Notes: generated by a model from the sequence alone, not told the origin. A DNA stretch of 64,000 bases from Catillopecten margaritatus gill symbiont (GCA_037956075.1 CP138327.1:1478692-1542691); one strand, 5' to 3'; shown: positions 43,634-52,407, counted from the first letter of the stretch. Numbers and translations: made by a program.

Positions 43634-43972
43634 ATGAATCAAGATTCTTATGAAGCAATGTTAAAAGGCATTCAAGCCTTCCACGATAAACATGATTTTA
43701 AAAATACAGGCGGTGAGGATTTGCCTTATCGGGTGGCGTTAATGGCAGAAGAACTCGGCGAAATATCCAGTTGTATTACCAAAGGTAAATCAAAACAAGA
43801 TTTAGCAGAAGAGTCGGCGGACCTGTTGATTTTATTAATGGGCACAGCAATTAGTGCAGATTTTGATTTGAATGCTGCTTTTTGGCAAAAACTGGATAAG
43901 ATTATGCAGCGAGAAGCCAAGATGGTGAATGGAAAAATTCGAGTTTCAGAGTTTAAAGGAGTAGGTAAATGA
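43634..43972 (+). CDS. MazG-like nucleotide pyrophosphohydrolase
   Basis: The 112-residue protein has the MazG/dUTPase-like helical motif EELGEISSCITKGKSKQDLAEESADLLILLM, which carries the EExxE...ExxD metal-binding residues. These enzymes hydrolyse aberrant or excess NTPs. It is shorter than two-domain MazG. It overlaps cmk by four bases (ATGA). Confidence 0.88.
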   Translation: MNQDSYEAMLKGIQAFHDKHDFKNTGGEDLPYRVALMAEELGEISSCITKGKSKQDLAEESADLLILLMGTAISADFDLNAAFWQKLDKIMQREAKMVNGKIRVSEFKGVGK

Positions 43973-44634
43973 ATAATATCTTAACAATCGATGGGCCCAG
44001 TGGTGTAGGTAAAGGCACGGTGGCACGAGTGATGGCACAGAAATTAGGTTGGCATTTGTTGGATTCTGGAGCAATTTATCGTGCATTTGCGTTGGCGGTG
44101 GATGCGAGAGGGGTGGATGTTGCGGATGAAACAGCGTTAGAGAAAATAGCAATTAATTTGGATTTGGCTTTTAAAACCGAAGAGGGTAGTGAATTAGTCA
44201 GTGTGTTTTTGGACGGTAAGGAGGTGTCTAAAACTTTACGCACAGAGCAGACGGGCGAGATGGCATCTAAAATTGCATCTATTGGCGTGGTACGGGCGGC
44301 GTTATTAAAGCGTCAGAAAGATTTTGCACAAGCACCTGGGTTAGTGGCAGATGGGCGAGATATGGGCACAGTAGTTTTTGCGGATGCACCTTTTAAGGTA
44401 TTTTTGACCGCCAGTGCAGATGAGCGTGCAGAAAGACGACTAAAACAATTGCAAGCACAAGGCACAGTGGGTATAATATCGCAAATCTTGGCAGAGGTAG
44501 TGGCGAGAGACGAGCGAGATTCTTCTCGAAAAAACTCACCACTAAAACCTGCCGATGACGCATTAATCATTGATACTACAAGATTATCAATTGAAGAAGT
44601 GCTTGCTCAAGTGAGTGAATTAACGAAGATTTAA
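43969..44634 (+). CDS. cmk: Cytidylate kinase Cmk
   Basis: Cmk phosphorylates CMP and dCMP. The 221-residue protein has the P-loop DGPSGVGKGTVARVMAQKLGWHLLDSGAIYRA at the start, VADGRDMGTVVFADA near residue 126 and RRLKQLQAQG near 157. It precedes rpsA, the usual cmk-rpsA-ihfB order, but is separated from the aroA cluster by about 35 kb. Confidence 0.97.
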   Translation: MNNILTIDGPSGVGKGTVARVMAQKLGWHLLDSGAIYRAFALAVDARGVDVADETALEKIAINLDLAFKTEEGSELVSVFLDGKEVSKTLRTEQTGEMASKIASIGVVRAALLKRQKDFAQAPGLVADGRDMGTVVFADAPFKVFLTASADERAERRLKQLQAQGTVGIISQILAEVVARDERDSSRKNSPLKPADDALIIDTTRLSIEEVLAQVSELTKI

Positions 44635-44723
44635 GCGGTTAAATCTTAAAAATAATTAACCCGATAAATGCCAACTTAATACCGTTGTTGGAGTTTTTAC
44701 CGGTCAAAATCGAGAAAAACAAC

Positions 44724-46397
44724 ATGTCAGAATCATTCGCAGATCTATTTGAAAATAGCGTAGAACAACAAAATGTAAAAGTAGGTGCCTTATTAATGGG
44801 TACTGTAGTTACTATTAATCGTGAAAAAGCGGTTATTAATGTAGGTCTAAAATCAGAGGGCTTTATCTCTCTAGACCAATTTAAAGACCATAAAGGTGAA
44901 ATTGAAATCCAAGAGGGCGATGTTGTAGAAGTTGCCTTAGAGTCTATTGACGATGGCTTGGGTCATACTTTATTGTCACGCGAGAAAGCGAAGCGTATTA
45001 AGTTATGGCAGACGCTTGAAATTGCAATGAATCAAAAAGAAACAGTAACAGGTGTTGTTACTGGCGCTGTTAAAGGCGGACTTACTGTTGATATCGGTGT
45101 TGTTAAGGCATTTTTACCGGGTTCATTAGTAGATACTCATCCAGTTAAAGATTTCTCATACCTGACAGGTCAAGAAATTGAAGCCATCGTTATCAAGATG
45201 GACGAAGTTAGAAATAACATTGTAATTTCAAGAAAAGCGGTTATGCAAGAGGCTAATTCTGCTGACAGAGAGGCTTTACTTGAAGGCCTTGAGCAAGGTC
45301 AAGAAATTGAAGGCATCGTTAAAAACCTTGCAGATTATGGTGCATTTGTTGACCTTGGTGGTGTTGATGGTTTGCTACATATTACAGATATTTCTTGGCA
45401 GCGTGTTAATCACCCATCTGAGAAATTGACGATTGGCGACAAGATTACTGTTAAAGTATTGAATTATGATAAAGAGAAGATGCGTGTTTCATTAGGTCTT
45501 AAGCAATTAACTGCAAGCCCTTGGGATAATATCTCTGACCGATTACCATTAGGTAAGAAAGTACCAGGTACAGTTTCTAACCTTACAGATTATGGAGCAT
45601 TTGTTCGTATTGAAGAGGGTGTTGAAGGCTTAGTGCATGTTTCAGAAATGGACTGGACAAACGCAAATGCTCGCCCTTCTAAGATTGTTAAACTTGGACA
45701 AGAAGTTGATGTTGTTGTCTTGGATGTTCAAGAGTCTAAGCACCGCATTTCATTATCGATGAAACAAGCGCAGGAAAACCCTTGGGAAGCATTTGAAGCA
45801 TCTCATAATAAGGGTGCCAAAATTGGTGTTTCTGTTAAATCAATTACAGACTTCGGTTTATTTGTTGGTCTTCCCGGTGGCATTGACGGCTTGATTCATT
45901 TAGCCGACCTCTCTTGGGAAAAACTCCCTGCAGAGCAGTTAGTTTCTAACTATTCCAAAGGTCAGGAACTTGAAGTGGTTATCTTAAACATTGACGCTGA
46001 AAAAGAGCGTATTTCATTAGGTATTAAGCAGTTAGAAGAAGATGACTTTGGTTCTTATGCAACTTCCAATAAGAAAGGATCTATTGTTAAGGCAACTATT
46101 ACCGAAGTGACATCACGCGGTGCAGTTGTTGCCTTAGCAGATGATGTTACAGGCTACTTAAAAGCGGGTGAAATCTCTGAAGAGCGTGTTGAAGATGCAT
46201 CAACAGTCCTAAAAGTAGGCGATGAAATTGAGGTGGCTATTATTAATATTGATAGAAAAACGCGTAATGTTTCTGTCAGTATTAAAGCGAAAAATTCGGC
46301 AGAAGAGAAAGCGGCAATGGCAGACTACAATAAGCAATCTTCCGATGCAGCAGAAGGTGCTACTTTGGGTGATTTATTGAAGCAAGCCAAGAAGTAA
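44724..46397 (+). CDS. rpsA: 30S ribosomal protein S1 RpsA
   Basis: S1 helps bind mRNA to the ribosome. The 557-residue protein from ATG 44724 (MSESFADLFENS) has six S1/OB repeats (GTVVTINREKAVINVGLKSEGFI, GVVTGAVKGGLTVDIGVVKAFLPGS, GIVKNLADYGAFVDLGGVDGLLH, GTVSNLTDYGAFVRIEEGVEGLVH, VSVKSITDFGLFVGLPGGIDGLIH, ATITEVTSRGAVVALADDVTGYL). GAGAAA lies upstream of this start; an earlier ATG at 44685 gives a poor extension. The 90-base leader after cmk shows no clear promoter to me. Confidence 0.97.
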   Translation: MSESFADLFENSVEQQNVKVGALLMGTVVTINREKAVINVGLKSEGFISLDQFKDHKGEIEIQEGDVVEVALESIDDGLGHTLLSREKAKRIKLWQTLEIAMNQKETVTGVVTGAVKGGLTVDIGVVKAFLPGSLVDTHPVKDFSYLTGQEIEAIVIKMDEVRNNIVISRKAVMQEANSADREALLEGLEQGQEIEGIVKNLADYGAFVDLGGVDGLLHITDISWQRVNHPSEKLTIGDKITVKVLNYDKEKMRVSLGLKQLTASPWDNISDRLPLGKKVPGTVSNLTDYGAFVRIEEGVEGLVHVSEMDWTNANARPSKIVKLGQEVDVVVLDVQESKHRISLSMKQAQENPWEAFEASHNKGAKIGVSVKSITDFGLFVGLPGGIDGLIHLADLSWEKLPAEQLVSNYSKGQELEVVILNIDAEKERISLGIKQLEEDDFGSYATSNKKGSIVKATITEVTSRGAVVALADDVTGYLKAGEISEERVEDASTVLKVGDEIEVAIINIDRKTRNVSVSIKAKNSAEEKAAMADYNKQSSDAAEGATLGDLLKQAKK

Positions 46398-46400
46398 CCC

Positions 46401-46676
46401 TTGAAAAAAACTGACCTTATCCTCAACTTATCAGAGAAATCTACACTCTCTAAAGCAGACGTGAAGACCTGTGTAAACGCTATTTTGATGGCGCTTACAG
46501 ATGGTATTGCGACTGGCGAAGGTGTTGAAGTAAGAGGATTTGGCAGTTTTTCAAGAAAACATAAAAAAGCGAGATTAGGTATCAACCCAAAGACTGGAGA
46601 AAGAACGCAAGTTGATGCAAAATATACACCATTTTTTAAGCCAGGTAAGTCACTTAAAGAAGTTGTAAATAACTAA
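46401..46676 (+). CDS. ihfB: Integration host factor beta subunit IhfB
   Basis: IHF is a DNA-bending heterodimer of the HU family. The 91-residue protein starts at TTG three bases after rpsA and has KKTDLILNLSEKSTLSKADVKTCVNAI, the beta-arm VEVRGFGSFSRKHKKARLGINPKTGE and the C-terminal PFFKPGKSLKEVVN. Placement after rpsA is the usual ihfB site and separates it from HU or IhfA. Confidence 0.92.
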   Translation: MKKTDLILNLSEKSTLSKADVKTCVNAILMALTDGIATGEGVEVRGFGSFSRKHKKARLGINPKTGERTQVDAKYTPFFKPGKSLKEVVNN

Positions 46677-46698
46677 AGAATTGAAATTTATATTACTG

Positions 46699-46704
46699 TA
46701 TAAT
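46699..46704 (+). promoter_or_regulatory. Candidate -10 box for tRNA-Lys
   Basis: A perfect TATAAT lies 13 bases before the tRNA 5' end, in the gap after ihfB. TTGAAA at 46681 is only 12 bases from it, too close for a standard -35, so the promoter is a candidate only. Confidence 0.4.
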
Positions 46705-46717
46705 TTCATTTTTTTAT

Positions 46718-46793
46718 GGGGCGTTAGCTCAGTTGGTAGAGCATCGGACTTTTAATCCGCTGGTCGAGCGTTCAAATCGCTCACGCCCCACCA
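46718..46793 (+). tRNA. tRNA-Lys (anticodon TTT)
   Basis: The 76-base cloverleaf has acceptor GGGGCGT/ACGCCCC, anticodon stem CGGA/TCCG with loop CTTTTAA (anticodon TTT), T arm GAGCG-TTCAAAT-CGCTC and an encoded CCA. It is followed by a terminator. Confidence 0.96.
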
Positions 46794-46806
46794 TACTATT
46801 AAAAAA

Positions 46807-46833
46807 GCCCGCAAAAAATGCGGGCTTTTTTTT
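46807..46833 (+). terminator. Rho-independent terminator after tRNA-Lys
   Basis: GCCCGCA and TGCGGGC form a GC-rich stem with a short A-rich loop, followed directly by T8. It ends the tRNA-Lys transcript 14 bases after the CCA. Confidence 0.93.
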
Positions 46834-46866
46834 GAAAAAATTTTAAAATAAAAAAAGGATGAGATA

Positions 46867-47355
46867 ATGGTTGTAAAACAAGATATGGTTGTTGAAATGC
46901 ATTACACAATCAAAAACGATGCAGGCGATGTACTTGACACATCAAAAGATCAAGAGCCAATGCCATTTTTACAAGGGCATGGGAATATTGTTCCAGGGCT
47001 AGAAAAAGCCATTGAAGGATTGAAGGTGGGCGAGTCTTGTAATGTTAGTGTTGAGGCAAAAGATGCCTATGGCGAGTATCACGATGAAGGCGTGCAAGAA
47101 ATTCCAATGGAGGCACTACAAGGTGTTCCTGATCTTAAAGTAGGAATGGAGTTACAATCTCAAGATGAGAATGGCAATCCATTTATTGTCGTCGTTAAAG
47201 AGATTGGTAGTGATGTGGTTACTGTTGACGCCAATCACCCGTTAGCAGGACAAACATTGCATTTTGATGTGAGTATTGAAAATGTGCGTGAGGCAACTAA
47301 AGAGGAATTGGACCATGGGCATATTCATGCGCATGGCAGTTCTTGTTCGCATTGA
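46867..47355 (+). CDS. FKBP-type peptidyl-prolyl isomerase, SlyD-like
   Basis: The 162-residue protein has the SlyD/FKBP pattern VVEMHYTIKNDAGDVLDTSKDQEPMPFLQGHGNIVPGLEKAIEGLKVGE, an insert-in-flap (IF) chaperone domain with VEAKDAYGEYHDEGVQEIPMEAL, and a His-rich tail (HGHIHAHGSSCSH) that may bind metal. SlyD acts as folding helper and in nickel insertion. The ATG follows AAAAAAGGATG (AAGG). Confidence 0.93.
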   Translation: MVVKQDMVVEMHYTIKNDAGDVLDTSKDQEPMPFLQGHGNIVPGLEKAIEGLKVGESCNVSVEAKDAYGEYHDEGVQEIPMEALQGVPDLKVGMELQSQDENGNPFIVVVKEIGSDVVTVDANHPLAGQTLHFDVSIENVREATKEELDHGHIHAHGSSCSH

Positions 47356-47365
47356 TTGCTGATTA

Positions 47366-47525
47366 ATACCATTTTCAAAAAGTAATGACACAAAAAAGTG
47401 CTGATAATTGTTTGTTTTAGTGTGCTTAAACAATCAAGGATACTTATTGCTATCCTTGATTTTTTAAGCATGCTAAAACGGACAAGGATTAGTGCTTTTG
47501 TGTTATTACTTTTTGTAAATGGTAT
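47366..47525. repeat. 160-bp long imperfect inverted repeat (MITE-like or structured RNA element)
   Basis: The left arm starts ATACCATTTTCAAAAAGTAA and the right arm ends with AAAAAGTAA's complement then AAATGGTAT; pairing runs inwards through CACAAAA...TTTTGTG, AGTGCT/AGTGCT-like blocks and TCAAGGATA/TATCCTTGA, with a short loop near 47445. The whole segment can fold into one long stem. A short copy of the same ends occurs at 1044-1066. It carries no ORF. Its position after slyD and before a separate terminator suggests insertion. Confidence 0.85.
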
Positions 47526-47546
47526 AATATACTATTTATAAAAAAA

Positions 47547-47573
47547 AGCCTTTACACTTGTAAAGGCTTTTTT
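47547..47573. terminator. Rho-independent terminator (probably bidirectional)
   Basis: AGCCTTTACA and TGTAAAGGCT form a 10-bp perfect stem with a two-base loop, with A7 on the left and T6 on the right. It ends slyD transcription and lies only ten bases before the methyltransferase start, so that gene must use a promoter overlapping or upstream, or read-through. Confidence 0.9.
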
Positions 47574-47582
47574 GTAGAAAAT

Positions 47583-48218
47583 ATGAAAAATACCTGTCCA
47601 TTATGTTGTTCTTATGATTTACTGCCTTATTATCAAAATAAGAACGCTGAATATTTGCGTTGCAAGCACTGTGCTTTGGTGTTTGTGCCAGTAAAATATC
47701 ATTTGAGTAATGCCGATGAAAAACTGCGTTATGACACACATGAAAATACCCCTGAAAATATAGGTTATTGTGCGTTTTTATCACAAGTATTTAACCCTGT
47801 TATTAAGCATATTAAACAGGGTGATAAAGGTTTGGATTTTGGCTGTGGACCAGGCCCAACTTTATCGTTGATGTTTGAAGAGCAGGGCTATTCAATGGAT
47901 TTATTTGATAAGTTTTATGCGGATAATCCTGAGGTCTTTAATAGGCAATATGATTTTATTACTGCTACTGAGGTGGTTGAACATTTGAACAAGCCGAGAT
48001 TCGAACTAAATCGTTTACTTAAGTTGCTTAAAAAAGGTGGAGTGTTGGCAATAATGACGCAGATGATAACAGACAAAACAGAATTTTCTACTTGGTATTA
48101 TAAAAATGACCGCACTCATATTTGTTTTTTCTCTGAGAAAACGATGCATTACTTGGCCAATCAATGGGGTGTAAAAGTTAAATTTTTTGATGACAATGTG
48201 GTTTTATTTATGTCATAA
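47583..48218 (+). CDS. Class I SAM methyltransferase with N-terminal zinc ribbon
   Basis: The 211-residue protein starts with a CPLC...CKHC zinc ribbon (residues 5-29), then a SAM fold with GLDFGCGPGPTLSLMFEEQGY near residue 82, TATEVVEHLNKPRFELNRLLKLLKKGGVLAIMTQM near 115-150 and CFFSEKTMHYL near 177. Substrate unknown; this ribbon-methyltransferase layout is common in uncharacterised enzymes. It begins just after a terminator. Confidence 0.85.
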   Translation: MKNTCPLCCSYDLLPYYQNKNAEYLRCKHCALVFVPVKYHLSNADEKLRYDTHENTPENIGYCAFLSQVFNPVIKHIKQGDKGLDFGCGPGPTLSLMFEEQGYSMDLFDKFYADNPEVFNRQYDFITATEVVEHLNKPRFELNRLLKLLKKGGVLAIMTQMITDKTEFSTWYYKNDRTHICFFSEKTMHYLANQWGVKVKFFDDNVVLFMS

Positions 48219-48245
48219 TTGTATTTTTAATTTAAGGGTTTTGTG

Positions 48246-49616
48246 ATGCGTTATATTTTAATAACAAGTATGGTATTTGCTTTGTCAAATGCTCAAGCTG
48301 GATTTGGTGATTGGTTTAATGATCATACTGCCAAACCCGTTGTAAAGCCCATTACAAAGACTGATACAAAGCCTGTTACTGAGGTAATTGTGCCTGAGTC
48401 TGTCAAGCCAACTTTAGTGAATATTGACACCAAGGCGTTGATAGAAATCTTAGACACTGACCCAAGTGTCGTGTTGATTGATGTGCGTGCGCCATTTGAA
48501 ATCAGGCATACCGGTACAATTGATCGCGGACAAAATATAAATATAATGCGGGGCTGGATTGAAACACAAATTGCGGATCACGCAAGCACCAAAGATACGC
48601 CAATTGTGGTGTATTGCGGGATAAATATCCGCTCACCACTTGCTGCTCAGACCTTGATGGATATGGGTTACACTAATGTTAAAAATTATTCTGATGGTTT
48701 TATGAGTTGGAAAAAAGAAGGAAATCCAGTGCGAGTAAGTGATTATGAGCCTAATAATATTTTGTATAGGCTGCCCGTTGAAGTGATTCCAAATGTCTAT
48801 ACTGCAGTGGGTGCAACACAGCCACCAACTTATGAAAATTCAAATCATAACAATAATTTATCATTTATTGTTACTACTAATGGCGTGTTAGTATTTAACG
48901 CAGGTGGTAGTTATTTGCTCGCCAAAGCAATGCACGATGAAATTAGAAAAGTCACCAATCAGCCAGTGCGTTATGTGGTGCTGGAAAACTCCCAAGGACA
49001 TGCAATACTGGGTTCAAATTATTGGAAACAACAAGGTGCAGTAATTATTGCACACATTGAGGCAGACAAAGAAATTAAAGAACAGGGTGAAGAAATTTAT
49101 GCACGCGCCCTTAGCCAGCACAAAGATAAAATGCTAGGTACTCAAGTTATCCGCCCAGATGTCGTATTTAATACTCAATTTAACTTAAATATGGGCGGTA
49201 CAAGAATTGAGTTAATGCGTCTCGGTGCCTCTCATTCACCCGATGATATTCAATTATGGATGCCAAGAAAAAAGCTATTGATTAGTGGTGACACAGCCTT
49301 CAACGAACGACTTTTGCCAATATTCCCACATACAGATGTGGCAGCCTGGATTAAAACTTGGGACAAAATAGTAGCATTAAAACCCGAAATAATTATCCCT
49401 GGTCATGGGCACCCAACTGACTTAGCAACGGTAACTAAATTTACTAAAGATTATTTGACTTATATGTATGACAAAGTTCAGAATATTTTAGAACAGGATG
49501 GTAGTTTGACCGATGCTTACAATATAGACCAGTCTACATATCGTGATTGGGGTACATACAGAGAACTTCATCGTCAAAATGCTGCACGAATTTTTAAAAA
49601 AATAGAATTTGAATAA
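48246..49616 (+). CDS. Exported rhodanese / metallo-beta-lactamase-fold fusion with a degenerate first metal motif
   Basis: The 456-residue protein has a signal peptide (ILITSMVFALSNAQA), a rhodanese domain (about 60-160; active Cys in VVYCGINIRSP) and a metallo-beta-lactamase domain (about 175-440). The usual HxHxDH metal motif appears as ENSQGHAILGS, keeping only the last His, whereas the later ligands are present (LGASHSPDD, ISGDTAF, IPGHGHPTD). Rhodanese-MBL proteins relate to persulfide metabolism in sulfur bacteria. The degenerate site suggests one-metal or no-metal function. ATG 48246 is preferred over GTG 48243. Confidence 0.85.
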   Translation: MRYILITSMVFALSNAQAGFGDWFNDHTAKPVVKPITKTDTKPVTEVIVPESVKPTLVNIDTKALIEILDTDPSVVLIDVRAPFEIRHTGTIDRGQNINIMRGWIETQIADHASTKDTPIVVYCGINIRSPLAAQTLMDMGYTNVKNYSDGFMSWKKEGNPVRVSDYEPNNILYRLPVEVIPNVYTAVGATQPPTYENSNHNNNLSFIVTTNGVLVFNAGGSYLLAKAMHDEIRKVTNQPVRYVVLENSQGHAILGSNYWKQQGAVIIAHIEADKEIKEQGEEIYARALSQHKDKMLGTQVIRPDVVFNTQFNLNMGGTRIELMRLGASHSPDDIQLWMPRKKLLISGDTAFNERLLPIFPHTDVAAWIKTWDKIVALKPEIIIPGHGHPTDLATVTKFTKDYLTYMYDKVQNILEQDGSLTDAYNIDQSTYRDWGTYRELHRQNAARIFKKIEFE

Positions 49617-49698
49617 GTAATGCTTGTTACGCTAATTGCCATTCTACCTATGCTTCCTGTTCATTATTAGGGCTATCATCCCACTTCTTTTTTTTGAC

Positions 49699-49798
49699 TG
49701 TCATTTCGAGCGTAGCCGAGAAATCTTGTGAGGTGGTAAAGAGCTCAAAAAGTTTTTTTTTCACCTTGCGAGATTTCTCGGCTACGCTCGAAATGACA
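49699..49798. repeat. REP-like palindromic repeat pair, copy 3
   Basis: The arms TGTCATTTCGAGCGTAGCCG...AAATCTTG and the inverse CAAGGTGAAAA... with GAGATTTCTCGGCTACGCTC and GAAATGACA give a roughly 100-bp near-perfect inverted repeat with an AG-rich loop. It fills most of the intergenic gap after the rhodanese-MBL gene, converging with rsgA, where it could terminate both transcripts. Confidence 0.92.
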
Positions 49799-49915
49799 AT
49801 GTTTCCCTAGTTATTCTAGGTGTGAATGGGAAATTCTTTAGGTGGCATGAAACCCTCTTTGAGTGCACTTAGAGGGGGCATAAAAAAAGTGAAATAACAA
49901 ATTAAGCGATGCGCA

Positions 49916-50881
49916 TTATATACTGATTAAGCTAAGATAAGTTTCATAGCGTTTGGGATGAATCCCCCCTGATTCAACCGCATTTTTAATGGCACATTTT
50001 GGTTCGTTGATGTGTGCACAGTTGCGGAATTTACATTCACCGATGAAAGGTTTAAATTCTCTGAAACCGCTAAGAATTTCTTGATTAGTGAGGTTGTCTA
50101 AGTGAAATTCACGCACCCCTGGGGAGTCAATTAAATCACCACCTGAAGGAATATGATACAAAGTCGTATTCGTAGTCGTGTGTTTCCCAAGTTTGCTTTT
50201 GCTGGATATTTCATTTACTCGCAAGTTTAAATCAGGCATTAATTCATTAATTAACGAAGATTTTCCAACGCCTGATTGCCCTAAGAAAATATGAGTTTTA
50301 TCATTCAGCTGATTTTTAAAATCTTGCGTACCGATTTGCGCTTTAACGCTCAAATAACTGACTTCATAACCGATGGATTCGTACATCGCAAAATCGGTTT
50401 TGACTTGTTCTATATTTTTGGATAATTCAATTTTATTAACGACAATTTTAATCGGCAAATTGCCATTTTCTGCCACCACTAAATAACGGTCAATCAAATC
50501 AAATTGATAATGTGGCTCAATAGCAACCACCAGCCACAGCTCGTCAATATTAGCAGCGATGAGTTTGTGCGAGCGTTCTAAGGCGTTATCGCGACTAAGT
50601 AAAGCGGTTACAACCCCCGTATCGTCATCATTCATCTGAAAAATCACTTGGTCGCCAGCAACGGATAAATCAATATTGCGTCTTGCAGTGCATTGGATTA
50701 AGTCGCCTGATTCATTTTCCACTAAGAGGCGTTGTCCATAGCGAGTGATGACTAAACCTATTTGTGCTTGGGCATCGCTATTTGCTAAATCTTCGGAATT
50801 ATCGGCAACTCGATTGGCTCTGGCAATACGCTCGGCTTGAATTTTTTCAATACGCCATTTTTGTCGTCTCGTTAAGCCCAA
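49916..50881 (-). CDS. rsgA: Ribosome small subunit-dependent GTPase RsgA
   Basis: RsgA is a circularly permuted GTPase that proofs 30S maturation. The 321-residue protein has an OB-fold (about 35-100), G4 VVNKIEL near residue 145, G1 FLGQSGVGKSSLINELM near 203, G3 DSPGVREF near 254 and a C-terminal zinc site (CKFRNCAHINEPKCAIKNA) near 285. It is followed upstream on the same strand by a cytochrome c-like gene. Confidence 0.96.
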   Translation of the reverse strand: MGLTRRQKWRIEKIQAERIARANRVADNSEDLANSDAQAQIGLVITRYGQRLLVENESGDLIQCTARRNIDLSVAGDQVIFQMNDDDTGVVTALLSRDNALERSHKLIAANIDELWLVVAIEPHYQFDLIDRYLVVAENGNLPIKIVVNKIELSKNIEQVKTDFAMYESIGYEVSYLSVKAQIGTQDFKNQLNDKTHIFLGQSGVGKSSLINELMPDLNLRVNEISSKSKLGKHTTTNTTLYHIPSGGDLIDSPGVREFHLDNLTNQEILSGFREFKPFIGECKFRNCAHINEPKCAIKNAVESGGIHPKRYETYLSLISI

Positions 50882-50890
50882 AAGCTGCGA

Positions 50891-51160
50891 TTATTTGAAT
50901 TTGTAATGCTGTTTGTTCAGATAGTCAAGTACTGTTTTTTCCTCTTCAGGAAACCAGCCAGCACCCACCACATTTGCACACATACTAACTTGAGTACGCA
51001 ATGCAGGAAAATCGCTCATTTTTCTGTCATCACGCATATAAAACGCATCATCGTGTTGCACCCTATGGCAAGCAACACAAGATTCTTCATGTAATTCTTG
51101 ACCTTCATTTGCAAAGGCAGTGGTAGAAATTAGTACCATTATTAGTAGTATTTTTTTCAT
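50891..51160 (-). CDS. Small monohaem c-type cytochrome
   Basis: The 89-residue protein has a signal peptide (KKILLIMVLISTTAFA) and a single heme motif EESCVACHRV, with Cys-x-x-Cys-His near residue 28. The distal Met may be MRDDRKM or SMCANV (near 43-62). Such small cytochromes often act in periplasmic electron transfer; partners are not visible. It overlaps the M48 protease gene (ATGA). Confidence 0.9.
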   Translation of the reverse strand: MKKILLIMVLISTTAFANEGQELHEESCVACHRVQHDDAFYMRDDRKMSDFPALRTQVSMCANVVGAGWFPEEEKTVLDYLNKQHYKFK

Positions 51161-52407
51161 TGTGTTGCTCCTTTTAAGTGGTTAATGCGAATAGACGCAC
51201 TTGGGTGCGAATCATGAAATGCTGAGTATAGCACATCTGGTGTTAATGTTGAGGCGTTATCTCGATACAACTTAACCAAACTGGAAACTAAATCATCCGC
51301 ATTCGTATGTTTGGCGGCAAAGGCATCGGCTTCAAATTCGTATTTACGAGAGAATGAACTGCTAATCGGAGTGATGAAAAAGCTGAACGACGGCATTACC
51401 AAACTGAACAAAACTAACGCCATATAATTACTCTCTTGATTAACGCCAAGCCCTGTAAAAAACCAAGATTGAGTGATTAAATAACCGAGCAATGCCAAAC
51501 CAAGTAGGGTAGTCAAAAACGAGACAATCATCTGTTTGCGAATGTGTTTGTGATGAAAATGCCCTAATTCGTGTGCCAAAATCGCCTCCACTTCTTGGTC
51601 TTCCATACCTTTAAGTAGCGTGTCAAAAAACACGATGCGTTTATTCTTGCCAATGCCTGTGAAGTAAGCGTTGCCATGCGATGAACGCTTAGACCCATCC
51701 ATTACAAATACACCATCACTTTTAAATCCTGTGCGTTTTAATAAATCATCAATTTTGACTTTTAGAGTTTGATTTTCCAACGGGTTAAACTTGTTAAACA
51801 TCGGTGCAATAAATGCAGGATAAAGCCACAACATTAGCAAAGAAAACCCCGTTAACACCAACCAAACATAAAGCCACCAGTATTGACCCATTTCATTCAT
51901 CAAATATAAAATCGCATAGAGTAATGGCAAGCCAATCACCATCATCAGTACAAATCCTTTTGCCATATCGCCAATCACTGTGCCAATGGTGGTTTTATTA
52001 AAGCCAAATTTTGCCTCTAAAACAAAGGTGCGATAAAGGCTAAATGGCAAGTCAATTACCGTGCCAATCAACATCAAGCTAATAATAAAACCAACACCGA
52101 TATACAGCGTATCAGTTACCATAGACTGCCAAAAATTATCCAGCCATTCTAACCCACCACCAAGCGTCCAACCTAATAATACCAAAGTGGAAAATACCAT
52201 TTCAAACTGACTAATACGCAATTTAGCCTGTGTGTAATTGGCTGCTTTTTGGTGTTGCTCTAAGGTGATTTTTTCAGCAAATTCAGCAGGGACATTTGTG
52301 AATGAATTTTGCACCGCTTTTGCTTGTCGAATATTGAGCCACATCATCGTCATTACATAGGCGAAAGTGGCGATTAAAAAGGCAATGGTAAAAAGATTGA
52401 ATTGCAT
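51157..52407 (-). CDS. M48-family metalloprotease (CAAX/Ste24-type), membrane-bound
   Basis: The 416-residue protein has about five to six membrane segments and the zinc motif ILAHELGHFHHKHI (HExxH near residue 283). The third ligand Glu lies in KYEFEADAFAAKHTN near 354, as in Ste24/M48A. It acts in the inner membrane, possibly on misfolded proteins. It overlaps the small cytochrome gene. Confidence 0.92.
   Translation of the reverse strand: MQFNLFTIAFLIATFAYVMTMMWLNIRQAKAVQNSFTNVPAEFAEKITLEQHQKAANYTQAKLRISQFEMVFSTLVLLGWTLGGGLEWLDNFWQSMVTDTLYIGVGFIISLMLIGTVIDLPFSLYRTFVLEAKFGFNKTTIGTVIGDMAKGFVLMMVIGLPLLYAILYLMNEMGQYWWLYVWLVLTGFSLLMLWLYPAFIAPMFNKFNPLENQTLKVKIDDLLKRTGFKSDGVFVMDGSKRSSHGNAYFTGIGKNKRIVFFDTLLKGMEDQEVEAILAHELGHFHHKHIRKQMIVSFLTTLLGLALLGYLITQSWFFTGLGVNQESNYMALVLFSLVMPSFSFFITPISSSFSRKYEFEADAFAAKHTNADDLVSSLVKLYRDNASTLTPDVLYSAFHDSHPSASIRINHLKGATQ

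Noticed and set aside
49699..49798. The large inverted repeat as an insertion sequence
   Set aside because: It has no transposase and no room for one; its arms match the other REP-like copies.
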